Below are positions 42,029 through 52,264 of a stretch of DNA of 64,000 nucleotides, in pieces (position 1 is the first letter of the stretch; each line of letters begins with the position of its first letter). Below the pieces are notes generated by a model. The model saw nothing but the letters and a program-made list of their open reading frames with translations, searched no databases and had not been told where the DNA came from. The DNA is from Koleobacter methoxysyntrophicus. GTDB lineage: Bacteria; Bacillota; Thermosediminibacteria; Koleobacterales; Koleobacteraceae. The position numbers and the translations under genes are program-made. The stretch is taken from contig NZ_CP059066.1 in the NCBI RefSeq assembly GCF_017301615.1, positions 2,029,001 to 2,093,000 on the forward strand, read 5' to 3'.

Positions 42029-42823
42029 TTGGATTTCTATGAGATTGACAAGCTTAAAAATGAATTAGATAAATTTAGGCCACTCTCACCGGAGCTGATG
42101 GATGCTATAGCCAAAAAATTCAAGATCGAGTGGACCTACAATTCTAATGCCCTAGAAGGTAATACCCTAACCCTGCAAGAGACATCATTTTTCCTGCAGC
42201 ACGGTTTGACTTCCAAAGGCAAGCCGTTGAAGGATTATCTGGAAGCTCAGAACCATGCCGAGGCCATTGACCGGATTAAAGAAATAGTAAAAAACAATAG
42301 ACCCATAACCGAAGGCTTGATAAAGGAATTTCATGCATTGCTTTTTAAAGGTATAGACCATTTCTGGGTGGGGCCGCAAGAAAACCGGGTCAAGAAAAAC
42401 ATAACTCCCGGAAAATACAAGACTGAACCAAACTATGTAGTGAATTTGGAAGGAGAAATCCATTATTACTGTGACCCTATAAAGGTTCCTGAAGAAATGG
42501 AGCGTCTGGTGGAGATGATAAATAAATCGAAATATCACCCGGTGGAACTGAGTGCTAGGGCGCATTACGGTTTGGTAGCCATACATCCTTTTAATGACGG
42601 CAACGGAAGGGTGGCAAGGCTTTTAATGAACTTAATACTGATTAAAAACGGATTTTTACCCGTTATAATAAAGACTGACAAAAAAGAAGATTATTACGCT
42701 GCTTTAATGAAAGCTGACAGAGGAAATATATATGATTTTATACAGCTTGTTGCCGAGGAAGAAAAAAACAGCCTGTATATGGTGCTGGATATTATAAAGA
42801 AAGAAAAAAAAGCAGAATTGTAG
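42029..42823 (+). CDS. Fic-family protein (probable AMP-transferase), class II
   Basis: A 264-residue Fic protein. The active-site motif HPFNDGNGR begins at His186. An N-terminal inhibitory motif S39-x3-E43-G44 (SNALEG) marks class II Fic proteins, which block their own activity until released. Fic enzymes transfer AMP from ATP to target proteins. The start is TTG 42029, with GGTGGTGA upstream. It stands alone, between a decayed insertion sequence and the his operon. Confidence 0.9.
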   Translation: MDFYEIDKLKNELDKFRPLSPELMDAIAKKFKIEWTYNSNALEGNTLTLQETSFFLQHGLTSKGKPLKDYLEAQNHAEAIDRIKEIVKNNRPITEGLIKEFHALLFKGIDHFWVGPQENRVKKNITPGKYKTEPNYVVNLEGEIHYYCDPIKVPEEMERLVEMINKSKYHPVELSARAHYGLVAIHPFNDGNGRVARLLMNLILIKNGFLPVIIKTDKKEDYYAALMKADRGNIYDFIQLVAEEEKNSLYMVLDIIKKEKKAEL

Positions 42824-42890
42824 GCTGAAGTGAATTAAGGCCATTTAAAAACAGGCTAGTAAAGACAAAAACCTGATGTAAAATATGGGG

Positions 42891-42919
42891 TTGACGGAAG
42901 GTTGAGTTTATGCTATGAT
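42891..42919 (+). promoter_or_regulatory. Vegetative promoter of the his operon
   Basis: TTGACG (42891-42896) and TATGAT (42914-42919) are 17 bases apart, about 75 bases before hisZ. No T-box or leader peptide rich in His codons is seen. Confidence 0.75.
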
Positions 42920-42994
42920 ACAATTATGTTTAGATGATTTAATTTGTTAATACTTTAATATATTAAATTGATAAAGCAAAGGGCTGGTGCAAGA

Positions 42995-44245
42995 ATGAGC
43001 GTTAAATTTTCCCTTAAACCCGATGGAGTAAGGGACTTCCTCCCGGAAATGGCTGCTGCCAAACGCAGTCTGGAGAAAACCCTGTATGACGTTTTTACCG
43101 ATTGGGGATTTGAGGAGGTTATTACTCCAGCTTTTGAATACCTCGAAACCTTTTTAATGGGTTACAGCTTTGACATGGCAGAAAGGATATACAAATTTTT
43201 CGACAGGAAGGGTCGGGTTTTGGCTTTAAGGCCCGATATGACCACTCCTATCGCCAGGATTGTAGCAAATCACTATAAGGATTTGCAGTTTCCTTTAAGG
43301 CTATGCTATTTCTCAAACATATTCAGGTTTGAGGAACCACGGGGTGGGCGCCAGTGCGAATTTTATCAGGCCGGAGCCGAACTTATAGGAGTTGAAGGGA
43401 TAGATTACGATGCGGAAATTATTGCCCTTGCAGTTGAGGGCTTAAAGAAGGCCGGAATCAAGGAGTTTAAGGTCAGTGTGGGCCATACGGGATTCTTGAA
43501 AGGAATCCTGAATGCCGTTGATGCGGAAGAAGAAATCAAAGATGATATCCATACCCTTTTATTGAACAAGGATTTTGTCGGGTTAAAAAAATTGCTGGAT
43601 TCCTGCAGATTTGATGACAGCCTGAGGGAATTGATTTTAGGCTTGACCCGTAACAGCGGAAATGTTATTGAAGAGAATGACCGGATATGTAAAAATGAGA
43701 TTATAGCCCGGGCAATAAAGGAGTTGAAGACCTTAAAGCACCTCCTCTCGGCATATGATGTAGAGAAATATATTTCCTTTGATCCGGCATTGATAAGACC
43801 CCTTGATTACTACACAGGGATTATATTTGAAATATATTCCCCGTCTTTAGGTTTTCCGCTATGCGGAGGGGGGCGTTACGATAACCTGATTGAGAAATTC
43901 AATGGAAGCTACCCTGCAACAGGCTTCGCGTTTTATATAGAGGGGATTTTGCAGGTGCTGGAACGGCAGAATACGATTAAAGCGAATACAGATAGGGATT
44001 ACCTGATTTGTTATGATGAGATTAATATAGAAAAGGCTATTAAAAGGGCTGTAGAACTTAGAAACAGGGGATACGGCGTCGAACTCTATAAGACAGGGGA
44101 TAGGGAAAAGGGAATATCTTATGCCGAGAAAAAAGGTTTTAGAGAACTGTTCATGTTTGAAGGGGAAAGGGAGGAAAAAATAACCCTTCTGAAGAAAAGG
44201 AATACTATGGTCAACAATAAATTTCTATGGTGTGGCATACATTAG
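42995..44245 (+). CDS. hisZ: ATP phosphoribosyltransferase regulatory subunit
   Basis: A 416-residue paralogue of histidyl-tRNA synthetase lacking the anticodon-binding domain. It begins KPDGVRDFLPEMAAAK and has class II synthetase motifs: LRPDMTTPIAR (motif 2 region), RFEEPRGGRQCEFYQAGAELIG and the late PLDYYTGIIFE and CGGGRYDNL (motif 3). It activates the short form of HisG encoded next. ATG 42995 matches the family N-terminus; AAAGGGCTGGTG upstream is a modest ribosome binding site. Confidence 0.93.
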   Translation: MSVKFSLKPDGVRDFLPEMAAAKRSLEKTLYDVFTDWGFEEVITPAFEYLETFLMGYSFDMAERIYKFFDRKGRVLALRPDMTTPIARIVANHYKDLQFPLRLCYFSNIFRFEEPRGGRQCEFYQAGAELIGVEGIDYDAEIIALAVEGLKKAGIKEFKVSVGHTGFLKGILNAVDAEEEIKDDIHTLLLNKDFVGLKKLLDSCRFDDSLRELILGLTRNSGNVIEENDRICKNEIIARAIKELKTLKHLLSAYDVEKYISFDPALIRPLDYYTGIIFEIYSPSLGFPLCGGGRYDNLIEKFNGSYPATGFAFYIEGILQVLERQNTIKANTDRDYLICYDEINIEKAIKRAVELRNRGYGVELYKTGDREKGISYAEKKGFRELFMFEGEREEKITLLKKRNTMVNNKFLWCGIH

Positions 44246-44280
44246 CCTATTAATACAGATAGATGTTAGGGGGTTTTTCA

Positions 44281-44922
44281 GTGGAGCTTTTGACCATTGC
44301 TCTCCCTAAAGGCAGGATTTTGGAAGAATCCCTGGATTTGCTGAGGGAAGCGGGTATTGACTGCGATAATATAAATGAAGACAGCAGAAAGTTGATTTTT
44401 GTTTCTGATAAATCCAATATTAAGTTTATTCTGGCAAAGCCTTTTGATATACCCACGTATGTGGAATACGGGGTTGCCGACCTGGGTATTGTGGGAAAGG
44501 ATATTCTCTTAGAAGAACCCAGAGATGTGTATGAACTGCTTGACTTGAAGCTTGGGTACTGCAGGATAGTAGTAGCGGGGCCGAAGGGCAAAAAGGAATA
44601 CCCCGCACATCTGCGGGTAGCAACAAAGTTTCCCCGTATAACGGAAAAGTATTTTATAGAAAAGGGCCGGCAGGTGGAAGTCATAAAATTAAACGGTTCG
44701 GTAGAATTGGCTCCCATAATAGGTCTTGCAGATAAGATTGTGGATATAGTTTCCACAGGCACCACTTTAAAGGAAAATAACCTAGTGGAACTGGAACAGA
44801 TTGCGGAAATCACCGCCAGGCTGATAGGGAACAAGGTCAGCTTTAGGCTAAAAGCCTCGAGGATAGATGAGCTGATAAAAGGTATAAATAACATTATTGA
44901 AAGAGGAGAAAAAGATGCTTAA
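44281..44922 (+). CDS. hisG: ATP phosphoribosyltransferase, short form
   Basis: A 213-residue short-form HisG, which needs HisZ. It begins LTIALPKGRILEESLDLL and has FVSDKSNIKFILAKPFDIPTYVEYGVADLGIVGKD and the PRPP-binding DIVSTGTTLKENNL. It starts histidine synthesis by joining ATP and PRPP. GTG 44281 follows TTAGGGGGT by 7 bases. It overlaps hisD. Confidence 0.95.
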   Translation: MELLTIALPKGRILEESLDLLREAGIDCDNINEDSRKLIFVSDKSNIKFILAKPFDIPTYVEYGVADLGIVGKDILLEEPRDVYELLDLKLGYCRIVVAGPKGKKEYPAHLRVATKFPRITEKYFIEKGRQVEVIKLNGSVELAPIIGLADKIVDIVSTGTTLKENNLVELEQIAEITARLIGNKVSFRLKASRIDELIKGINNIIERGEKDA

Positions 44923-46222
44923 GATAATGGATTACAGTGAATTTTCGGTCCGACATAGAGGTCTGTTTCAAAACCCCGAAATCGAAGAACAAATACGCCG
45001 AATGATAAAGGATATACGGGAAAAGGGTGATAAAGCCCTTTTTGCATATATTAAAGCCTTTGATAAAGCAGACATGGATAATGTGGAGGTTAGTGAAGGG
45101 GAAATTGAAGAAGCATATAAGAAGGTAGAGCCTGATTTTTTAAGGGCTGTACGGAAAGCAAAACAGAATATAACAAAATACCATGAAAAACAGAGAAGGA
45201 ATTCGTGGATTTCTGAAGAACATGATGGTATACTGCTCGGCCAGAAGATTACACCTATTGAAAGGGTGGGCGTATATGTCCCCGGGGGCACTGCTTCATA
45301 CCCTTCTTCCGTTTTGATGACGGTTATACCGGGCAGGGTGGCAGGAGTTCCCGAAATCGTAATGTGTACCCCACCGGCAAAGGACGGGGGCATAAACCCG
45401 TATACCCTAACGGCAGCCAGGGAAGCGGGAGTGGATAAAATATATAAAATCGGGGGTGCACAGGCCGTTATAGCTATGGCCTACGGTACCGAGAGTGTGC
45501 CGAAGGTTTACAAGATATTCGGTCCGGGTAATATATATGTCACAATGGCTAAGAGGTTGGTATACGGGGCAGTTGACATAGATATGCTGGCGGGCCCAAG
45601 TGAAGTCTTGATAATAGCCGACAATAAAGCAAATCCCCGGTTCATTGCGGCAGACCTCCTATCCCAGGCAGAGCATGACCCTATGGCATCATCCATTTTA
45701 ATAACCCCTTCTGTAGAACTGGCACATAAAGTACAGACAGAAATCGGCAGCCAAATAGAAGGACTGCCCAGAAAGGAAATTATAAGAGAGTCATTGAGCA
45801 AAATGGGAGCAGTTTTGATTGTCCCTGATATATACAGGGCTCTGGAGCTGGCAAATGAAATCGCCCCTGAACACCTGGAGCTTCAGGTGGAAGACCCCTT
45901 CAGGTATCTAGGGTTTATAAAAAACGCCGGGGCAATATTTTTAGGGGAACATTCGCCTGAACCTCTGGGGGATTATTTAGCAGGGCCAAATCACGTGCTG
46001 CCTACAGGAGGAACTGCCAGGTTCTATTCCGTATTAAGTGTAGATGATTATGTAAAGAAATCGAGTATAATATATTATTCCCGTCAGGGATTAGAGGAAA
46101 TAGGGGAAGATATAATCAAACTGGCCCATGTTGAAGGGCTCAAGGCTCATGCCAATTCAATTGAAGTGAGGATAAGAGAGGGAGCCAATTCAGTTGAAGT
46201 GAGGAGAGGAGAGGAAAGATGA
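44915..46222 (+). CDS. hisD: Histidinol dehydrogenase
   Basis: A 435-residue enzyme that oxidises histidinol to histidine in two NAD-dependent steps. Landmarks are VGVYVPGGTASYPSSVLM, GPGNIYVTMAKRLVYG, DMLAGPSEVLIIAD, LLSQAEHDPMASS with zinc/catalytic His, and APEHLELQ. The C-terminus carries a 33-bp tandem duplication (46151-46183 and 46184-46216) that repeats NSIEVR/NSVEVR and extends the tail. ATG 44915 has AAAGAGGAG upstream. Confidence 0.95.
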   Translation: MLKIMDYSEFSVRHRGLFQNPEIEEQIRRMIKDIREKGDKALFAYIKAFDKADMDNVEVSEGEIEEAYKKVEPDFLRAVRKAKQNITKYHEKQRRNSWISEEHDGILLGQKITPIERVGVYVPGGTASYPSSVLMTVIPGRVAGVPEIVMCTPPAKDGGINPYTLTAAREAGVDKIYKIGGAQAVIAMAYGTESVPKVYKIFGPGNIYVTMAKRLVYGAVDIDMLAGPSEVLIIADNKANPRFIAADLLSQAEHDPMASSILITPSVELAHKVQTEIGSQIEGLPRKEIIRESLSKMGAVLIVPDIYRALELANEIAPEHLELQVEDPFRYLGFIKNAGAIFLGEHSPEPLGDYLAGPNHVLPTGGTARFYSVLSVDDYVKKSSIIYYSRQGLEEIGEDIIKLAHVEGLKAHANSIEVRIREGANSVEVRRGEER

Positions 46223-47307
46223 ACATAGAGGATTTTGTCAGAAAAGACATACATAACTTAGAACCGTATAAGCCTATTACATCCAATTGGGATATCAAGC
46301 TGGATGCCAATGAAAGCCCCTATGATGTGCCCGATCAGATCAAGGAAGAGATATGGGCAGAGGTTAAGAAGAATATGTTTGCCCGGTATTATGACCCTAC
46401 TTCAGAAAAACTAAGGGAGGCACTGGCCGCATATACGGGCGCAGAAAAAGAGCAGATTATAGTGGGGAATGGCGCTGATGAGATGATCAGCACCCTTCTT
46501 CTGGCCTTTGGGGGGCCGGGTAGGGAAGTTATTATTCCTACACCTACCTTCCCTGTTTATAAGACCTTTGCGGTTATTTCAGGGGCAAGACCCGTCGAGA
46601 TACCTCTTAAAAAGCCGAAAGGTATGGATGAAATCTGGGAACCTGACTATGAAGGGATAAAAGCGAGATTCTCCAAAACCGATCCTCAGATTCTAGTTAT
46701 CTGCTATCCTAATAACCCTACCGGTAATTATTTCTCTGATGATAAGGTCATAGAATTAATCGAAGGTTTTAACGGAATAGTTGTAATCGATGAAGCCTAT
46801 TATGAATTCGGCGGGAGGAGTTTTGTGCCCCTTATAAACAAATATAAAAATCTGGCTGTAATAAGGACATTTTCAAAGGCCTTCTGTCTTGCCGGCTTGA
46901 GAATAGGATATATGGTAGCGAATGAGGATATCATTGAAGAGATATACAAGGTTAAGCTCCCCTATAATGTCAGCCTGTTCTCCCAGATTGCCGGTCAGGT
47001 CATGTTAAAATACACGCATTTTATGGAAGAGGTTAAGGAAAATATAATAAGAAACAGGGAATATCTATACAATGCCCTGAAATCCATTGGTGGATTAACT
47101 CCATATCCGAGTGAAGGTAATTTTATCCTTGTAAGGTTTTCAAAAGGGCGGGATGAGGTCTATAATGGATTAAGGGGTAAAAGGATCTCCATAAGAAAGC
47201 TGGAAGGTGAGGCATTAAAGGACTGTTTGCGGATATCCGTCGGTAGCAGAGAAGATATGGACAGGATGATTCTCGAAATGAAAAGGATATTAGAAGGGAT
47301 TGAATGA
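46219..47307 (+). CDS. hisC: Histidinol-phosphate aminotransferase
   Basis: A 362-residue PLP enzyme of fold type I. It has KLDANESPYDVP, the IVGNGADEMI substrate loop, YPNNPTGNYFS, DEAYYEFGG and the PLP Lys in TFSKAFCLAGLRIGY. Its ATG overlaps the hisD stop (ATGA), so translation is coupled. Confidence 0.95.
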   Translation: MNIEDFVRKDIHNLEPYKPITSNWDIKLDANESPYDVPDQIKEEIWAEVKKNMFARYYDPTSEKLREALAAYTGAEKEQIIVGNGADEMISTLLLAFGGPGREVIIPTPTFPVYKTFAVISGARPVEIPLKKPKGMDEIWEPDYEGIKARFSKTDPQILVICYPNNPTGNYFSDDKVIELIEGFNGIVVIDEAYYEFGGRSFVPLINKYKNLAVIRTFSKAFCLAGLRIGYMVANEDIIEEIYKVKLPYNVSLFSQIAGQVMLKYTHFMEEVKENIIRNREYLYNALKSIGGLTPYPSEGNFILVRFSKGRDEVYNGLRGKRISIRKLEGEALKDCLRISVGSREDMDRMILEMKRILEGIE

Positions 47308-47310
47308 TTT

Positions 47311-47898
47311 ATGGTAAGGAAGGGCGAAATACACAGGAAAACAGGGGAAACAGAAATAAAGGTTAACATGAACCTGGATGGGGAAGGTATAGGGAGAATA
47401 AATACCCCTATCCCTTTTTTAAATCATATGCTGGAACTGTTTGCAAAACACAGCCTCTTTGATCTAGAACTTACAGCTTCAGGGGATGTGGAGGTGGATT
47501 TCCACCATACGGTAGAAGATATTGGAATCTGCCTAGGAAAGGCATTTAACAAAGCATTAGGGGATAAAAAGGGTATAAAGAGATTTTGTTCCGCTTTTAT
47601 CCCCATGGACGAAGCCCTTATCCTTTTGGCCGCTGATATTAGCGGCAGACCCTTCCTCAAATATGATGTTAACATTCCGGCAGAAAGGGTCGGTAATTTC
47701 GATACAGAACTGGTGGAAGAATTCTTTAGGGCTTTCGTGAACAGCGGTAATTTTACACTGCATGTAAGGCTTATAGAGGGGAAAAATGCCCATCATATAA
47801 TTGAAGCGGTATTTAAAGCCCTGGGGAGGGTATTATCAGGAGCAGTAGAACTGGATTCCAGGATAAAGGGAGTACCATCAACAAAGGGAATCCTTTAA
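47311..47898 (+). CDS. hisB: Imidazoleglycerol-phosphate dehydratase
   Basis: A 195-residue monofunctional dehydratase. The manganese-binding His-rich motifs are FLNHMLELFAKHS, DFHHTVEDIGI and KNAHHIIEAVFKALGR. It lacks the phosphatase domain of enteric HisB, so histidinol-phosphate phosphatase must be encoded elsewhere; none is in this operon. Confidence 0.95.
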   Translation: MVRKGEIHRKTGETEIKVNMNLDGEGIGRINTPIPFLNHMLELFAKHSLFDLELTASGDVEVDFHHTVEDIGICLGKAFNKALGDKKGIKRFCSAFIPMDEALILLAADISGRPFLKYDVNIPAERVGNFDTELVEEFFRAFVNSGNFTLHVRLIEGKNAHHIIEAVFKALGRVLSGAVELDSRIKGVPSTKGIL

Positions 47899-47915
47899 AA
47901 GAAGGGAGAAATAAT

Positions 47916-48524
47916 ATGATAGCTATTATAGATTATGGGATGGGCAATTTAAAGAGTGTGGAAAAGGCCTTTGAAAGGGTCGGGGTCAGAGCTGTTATTA
48001 CCCGGGAAAAGGGTATTATAGATGATTCGGATGGTTTGGTTCTCCCCGGAGTTGGGGCTTTTGGGGATGCAATGGCAAATCTGGCTGATTCAGGCCTGGA
48101 TAAGGTGATTATTGAAAATGTAAAAGCAGGTAAACCCCTATTAGGAATCTGTCTGGGGATGCAGCTCCTCATGTCTAACAGTGAGGAAGGGGGGTTATAC
48201 CGGGGGTTGAACCTGGTGGAGGGAACTGTGGTTAGATTTAGGGGTAACCTGAAGGTGCCCCAGGTTGGCTGGAACCAGATTAAAATCCAGAAGCCTCATC
48301 CCCTGTTGGAAGGCATCCCCGATGGATCTAATTTTTATTTTGTCCATTCATATTATGTAAACCCCGTAGAAAAAGAGGTAGAAATTGCTTTAACCGATTA
48401 TGAGACGGCATTTCCCTCGATAATAGCTAAAGGTAATGTGTACGGAATCCAGTTCCATCCTGAGAAGAGCAGTTATCCGGGATTAAGGATCTTGAAGAAT
48501 TACGGGGTGATGGTAGGATGCTGA
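47916..48524 (+). CDS. hisH: Imidazole glycerol phosphate synthase, glutaminase subunit
   Basis: A 202-residue class I glutamine amidotransferase. The nucleophile Cys is in GICLGMQLL, and the His-Glu pair is in GIQFHPEKS. It supplies ammonia to HisF. AGAAGGGAG precedes the ATG; the stop overlaps the hisA start. Confidence 0.96.
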   Translation: MIAIIDYGMGNLKSVEKAFERVGVRAVITREKGIIDDSDGLVLPGVGAFGDAMANLADSGLDKVIIENVKAGKPLLGICLGMQLLMSNSEEGGLYRGLNLVEGTVVRFRGNLKVPQVGWNQIKIQKPHPLLEGIPDGSNFYFVHSYYVNPVEKEVEIALTDYETAFPSIIAKGNVYGIQFHPEKSSYPGLRILKNYGVMVGC

Positions 48525-49252
48525 TAATTCCGGCAGTTGATATAAGGGGAGGCAGGTGTGTACGCCTTACCCAGGGTCGATTTGACAGGGAACAGGTTTT
48601 CAGTAATGATCCCGTTGAGATGGCATTAAACTGGCAGGAAAAGGGGGCAAAAAGGCTTCATGTTGTCGATCTGGACGGAGCTGTTCAGGGCAAACCGCAG
48701 AATTTAAAGGTTATTGAGAAAATAGTCAATACCGTGAATATCCCCGTCCAGCTGGGAGGGGGGATAAGGGACATAGATACGATAGATAAATGTATATCTA
48801 TTGGAATAGACAGGGTTATAATGGGCACATCAGCTGTATTTAACAGAGAGATAGTAAAAAAAGCCGTATCTCTGTATCCGGATAAGGTCATTGTAGGAAT
48901 AGATGCAAAGGATGGGAGGGTTGCCGTTAAGGGGTGGTTAGAGATATCAGAACAAAAAAGCGTTGACCTTATCAAGGAAATTGAGCAATTTGGAATTAAC
49001 CGCATAATTTATACCGATATAACTAAAGACGGTATGATGACCGGGCCCAATCTCGCCGCCCTGGAGGAGATACTGGAAAATACCGGAATGAAGGTTATAG
49101 CTTCAGGGGGTATATCCTCTATAGGTGACCTTATAGCCTTAAAAAAAATGGAGGTTAAGGGGTTGGAAGGGGCCATAATCGGGAAAGCCCTTTACCTCGG
49201 GAAAATCGATTTGAAAGCTGCCCTTGAGATTATGGAAGGAGAAGATAGCTGA
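48518..49252 (+). CDS. hisA: Phosphoribosylformimino-5-aminoimidazole carboxamide ribotide isomerase
   Basis: A 244-residue beta/alpha barrel enzyme. It begins [15 protein letters not shown] with the catalytic Asp, and has [22 protein letters not shown], the second catalytic Asp in [14 protein letters not shown] and the phosphate-binding IASGGISS. It overlaps hisH at its start and hisF at its end. Confidence 0.96.
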   Translation: MLIIPAVDIRGGRCVRLTQGRFDREQVFSNDPVEMALNWQEKGAKRLHVVDLDGAVQGKPQNLKVIEKIVNTVNIPVQLGGGIRDIDTIDKCISIGIDRVIMGTSAVFNREIVKKAVSLYPDKVIVGIDAKDGRVAVKGWLEISEQKSVDLIKEIEQFGINRIIYTDITKDGMMTGPNLAALEEILENTGMKVIASGGISSIGDLIALKKMEVKGLEGAIIGKALYLGKIDLKAALEIMEGEDS

Positions 49253-50010
49253 TGCTTACAAAACGGATAATACCCTGCCTTGATGTTAAAGACGGCAGGG
49301 TGGTAAAAGGTGTAAACTTCCTGAATTTAAGGGATGCAGGTGACCCTGTGGAACTTGCAGGGACCTACGACCGTGAAGGAGCAGACGAATTGGTTTTTCT
49401 TGATATAACAGCATCCTATGAAGGAAGAAAAACCATGCTGGACGTAGTAAAGAGAACGGCAGAGAACGTATTTATACCCTTTACCGTAGGAGGAGGGATT
49501 TCGGACCTTGAAGATATAAGGGGGATTTTAAGAGCAGGGGCCGATAAGGTTTCCATAAACACTGCGGCTGTAAAAAACCCTTCTTTAATAAAAGACAGTG
49601 CATCCAGGTTCGGGAGTCAGTGTATAGTTGTTGCAATAGATGCCAGGAGGAGCGATAATAATTCATGGCAGGTATATATCCACGGAGGTAGAACTAATAC
49701 CGGTTTAGATGCCCTGGAATGGGCAAAACGGGTAGAGAGCCTCGGAGCAGGGGAGATACTCCTGACCAGTATGGATAAGGATGGTAAAAAAGAAGGTTAT
49801 GACGTAGAACTGACCCGCATAATATCAGAGTCCCTTAATATACCTGTAATAGCTTCCGGTGGCGCGGGTAAAATGGAAGATTTTAGGGATGTGTTCATAA
49901 AAGGGAAGGCTGACGCTGCTCTGGCTGCTTCCGTTTTTCATTATGCCGAATTCAGAATAAAAGACGTTAAGGAATATTTAAGGGGTCAGGGGGTAGAAGT
50001 CAGGCTATGA
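49252..50010 (+). CDS. hisF: Imidazole glycerol phosphate synthase, cyclase subunit
   Basis: A 252-residue beta/alpha barrel. It begins [16 protein letters not shown] with the catalytic Asp, and has [26 protein letters not shown] and [15 protein letters not shown] with the second catalytic Asp. It makes imidazole glycerol phosphate and AICAR with HisH. The ATG shares one base with the hisA stop. Confidence 0.96.
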   Translation: MLTKRIIPCLDVKDGRVVKGVNFLNLRDAGDPVELAGTYDREGADELVFLDITASYEGRKTMLDVVKRTAENVFIPFTVGGGISDLEDIRGILRAGADKVSINTAAVKNPSLIKDSASRFGSQCIVVAIDARRSDNNSWQVYIHGGRTNTGLDALEWAKRVESLGAGEILLTSMDKDGKKEGYDVELTRIISESLNIPVIASGGAGKMEDFRDVFIKGKADAALAASVFHYAEFRIKDVKEYLRGQGVEVRL

Positions 50011-50642
50011 TCCGGGGAATAGAAGATATAAAGTTTGATGAAAAAGGACTGGTACCGGTTATCGTTCAGGATTATCTTAACAAAAGGGTTTTAATGATGG
50101 CCTATATGAACAGAGAGTCGTTGATTAAAACGATAGAAACGGGAGAAACCTGGTTCTGGAGCAGATCGAGAAACCGGTTATGGCATAAGGGTGAAACCAG
50201 CGGGAATATCCAGAGGGTAAAGGAAATCTTATATGACTGTGATGGGGATACCGTTTTAATAAAAGTCGAACAGAAAGGAGCAGCCTGCCATACGGGCAGT
50301 CCGTCGTGCTTTTTTCGCCGCCTTGGGGAAGAGAACGACCTATCCGGGGATAATGTATCATCATACTCCGTAATAACGGAACTTTTATCTGTCATTGACA
50401 GCCGTTTTAGAGAGCGGCCTGAAGGGTCTTATACAGCAAAACTGTTTAATGGAGGAGAAGATCGAATTTTAAAGAAAATAGCAGAAGAGGCAGGAGAGGT
50501 ATTAATCGCCGGGAAAAACAGCAATAGGGATGAAATAATTTATGAAACTGCAGACCTATTATTTCACCTGTTTATTATGCTGAGGTATTATGGGGTCGAG
50601 TTCGAGGATGTTTTGAATGAATTAGATAGGAGAAGGAATTAA
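50007..50642 (+). CDS. hisI: Bifunctional phosphoribosyl-AMP cyclohydrolase / phosphoribosyl-ATP pyrophosphohydrolase
   Basis: A 211-residue fusion (HisIE). The N-terminal cyclohydrolase has [28 protein letters not shown] and the metal-binding [20 protein letters not shown]. The C-terminal pyrophosphohydrolase (about 125-211) has [16 protein letters not shown] and [13 protein letters not shown]. It overlaps hisF by four bases (ATGA) and ends the his operon. Confidence 0.95.
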   Translation: MIRGIEDIKFDEKGLVPVIVQDYLNKRVLMMAYMNRESLIKTIETGETWFWSRSRNRLWHKGETSGNIQRVKEILYDCDGDTVLIKVEQKGAACHTGSPSCFFRRLGEENDLSGDNVSSYSVITELLSVIDSRFRERPEGSYTAKLFNGGEDRILKKIAEEAGEVLIAGKNSNRDEIIYETADLLFHLFIMLRYYGVEFEDVLNELDRRRN

Positions 50643-50686
50643 GTAAGGGGCTTTTTCCGTGCCTCATAATAAAAGGGGAACCTCTA

Positions 50687-52264
50687 ATGAAAGAAACCTT
50701 GAGGATAAAAATAGATACTAAAGACAGGGTCGGGATGGTCCTCGACGTGTTAAAAGTTCTTTCCGAAAATAATATCAATATAATATCGATGGAAGTGTCG
50801 CCCGGGGTTATCTTTTTAAAGCTCGATAATCTGCCTGAACAAGTGTGGTTAAAGCTAAAAGAAGACGTCCAGAAGACTAAGGGAGTTGAAAACATTACGG
50901 AAATAGAGCTTCTTCCATACGAGAGAAGAGAACGCCAGATCAAGGCTGTTCTAGATTCTGTAAGCGAGGGGATTATTGCCGTAGATAAGAATGGCCATAT
51001 CACCATATTCAATCCTGTAGCGGAGAAAATACTCCAGCTTAAAGAAGAGGAAGTCCTGGGAAAGCCTCTTAAAGAAGTGCTTCCAATTGATGCACCTATG
51101 TTGAAAACCCTGAAAACCGGTAGAGGATATGATAACGAAGAAATAATGATAGACGGGCCAAAAGGGAGGAGCCACTATATTACTACAGGCAGGCCCATAA
51201 AAAATGAATATGGCAGGACTATAGGTGCAGTAGCTTCTTTAAAAGATATGTCAAAGGTAAGGGAACTAGTTTATTCGATTACAAAGCCATCTATGATAAC
51301 CTTTGATGACATAATTGGGGAAAGCCCGGCTATAAAAAGGGTGAAAAACCTGGCAAAAACCGTTGCGCGGAGTGATTCAACCGTCCTTTTGATCGGAGAG
51401 AGCGGTACCGGCAAAGAGCTTTTTGCTAGGGCTATTCACATGGCTTCCCCCCGCAGCAATAATCCTTTTGTCCCCGTAAACTGTGCAGCTCTTCCCGATA
51501 CCCTGCTTGAGAGCGAATTGTTCGGTTATGAAGAAGGGGCTTTTACCGGAGCAAGAAAAGGAGGAAAGCAGGGGCTGTTTGAGTTTGCCCAAAGAGGTAC
51601 CATTTTTCTGGATGAGATAGGGGAACTGGTTCCCCACCTTCAGGTAAAACTATTAAGGGTATTACAGGAGGGAAGGGTCAGGCGGATAGGGGGAAACCAG
51701 GAAATTAAAATAGATGTTAGGGTAATAGCTGCAACGAATAAGGACCTTGAGGAGAAGATCAGAAAAGGGGAATTCAGGGAAGACCTTTACTATCGGTTAA
51801 ATGTAATTCCCATTTATATCCCTCCTTTGAGGGAGCGAAAAGAGGATATTCCGATACTGCTGGACTACTTCATAGAAAAATTTAAAGCCAAGATGAATAT
51901 AATAGAAGATATTAAGGTTGATGGCGAAGCAATGAAAAAATTGATGAGTTACAGCTGGCCCGGAAATATAAGGGAGCTTGCAAACATCGTAGAACGGGGC
52001 ATAAACCTTGCCGGCAGCAACATAATAAAACCGGAAAATCTGCTGGTTAATACGGACGATGAGAAAATTTATGATAATTGTAATGATAATCCACCGTATC
52101 AGGAGGAAATAATTCCTTTAAAGGAAGCGACAAGCCGAGCGGAAAAAGAGGTTATAGAAAAGGCCTTGAAAAAGTATAAATCTTCCAGGGAAGCGGGCAG
52201 GGTTTTAGGTGTTTCACACACAACCATACTGAATAAAATGAAAAGATATAATATCAAATTGTAA
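50687..52264 (+). CDS. Sigma-54-dependent activator with ACT and PAS domains (TyrR-like)
   Basis: A 525-residue activator. Residues 1-77 form an ACT domain (DRVGMVLDVLKVLSENNINI), a ligand sensor usually for amino acids. A PAS domain follows (about 85-185; SEGIIAVDKNGHITIFNPVAEKI). The AAA+ domain has Walker A GESGTGKE (about 238), the GAFTGA loop (284-289), FLDEIGEL and WPGNIRELANIVER. The C-terminus is an HTH of the Fis type (about 480-525; SSREAGRVLGVSHTTILNKM). TyrR-like activators of this build sense amino acids. Its neighbour, methionine gamma-lyase, has a sigma-54 promoter and is the obvious target. Confidence 0.92.
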   Translation: MKETLRIKIDTKDRVGMVLDVLKVLSENNINIISMEVSPGVIFLKLDNLPEQVWLKLKEDVQKTKGVENITEIELLPYERRERQIKAVLDSVSEGIIAVDKNGHITIFNPVAEKILQLKEEEVLGKPLKEVLPIDAPMLKTLKTGRGYDNEEIMIDGPKGRSHYITTGRPIKNEYGRTIGAVASLKDMSKVRELVYSITKPSMITFDDIIGESPAIKRVKNLAKTVARSDSTVLLIGESGTGKELFARAIHMASPRSNNPFVPVNCAALPDTLLESELFGYEEGAFTGARKGGKQGLFEFAQRGTIFLDEIGELVPHLQVKLLRVLQEGRVRRIGGNQEIKIDVRVIAATNKDLEEKIRKGEFREDLYYRLNVIPIYIPPLRERKEDIPILLDYFIEKFKAKMNIIEDIKVDGEAMKKLMSYSWPGNIRELANIVERGINLAGSNIIKPENLLVNTDDEKIYDNCNDNPPYQEEIIPLKEATSRAEKEVIEKALKKYKSSREAGRVLGVSHTTILNKMKRYNIKL

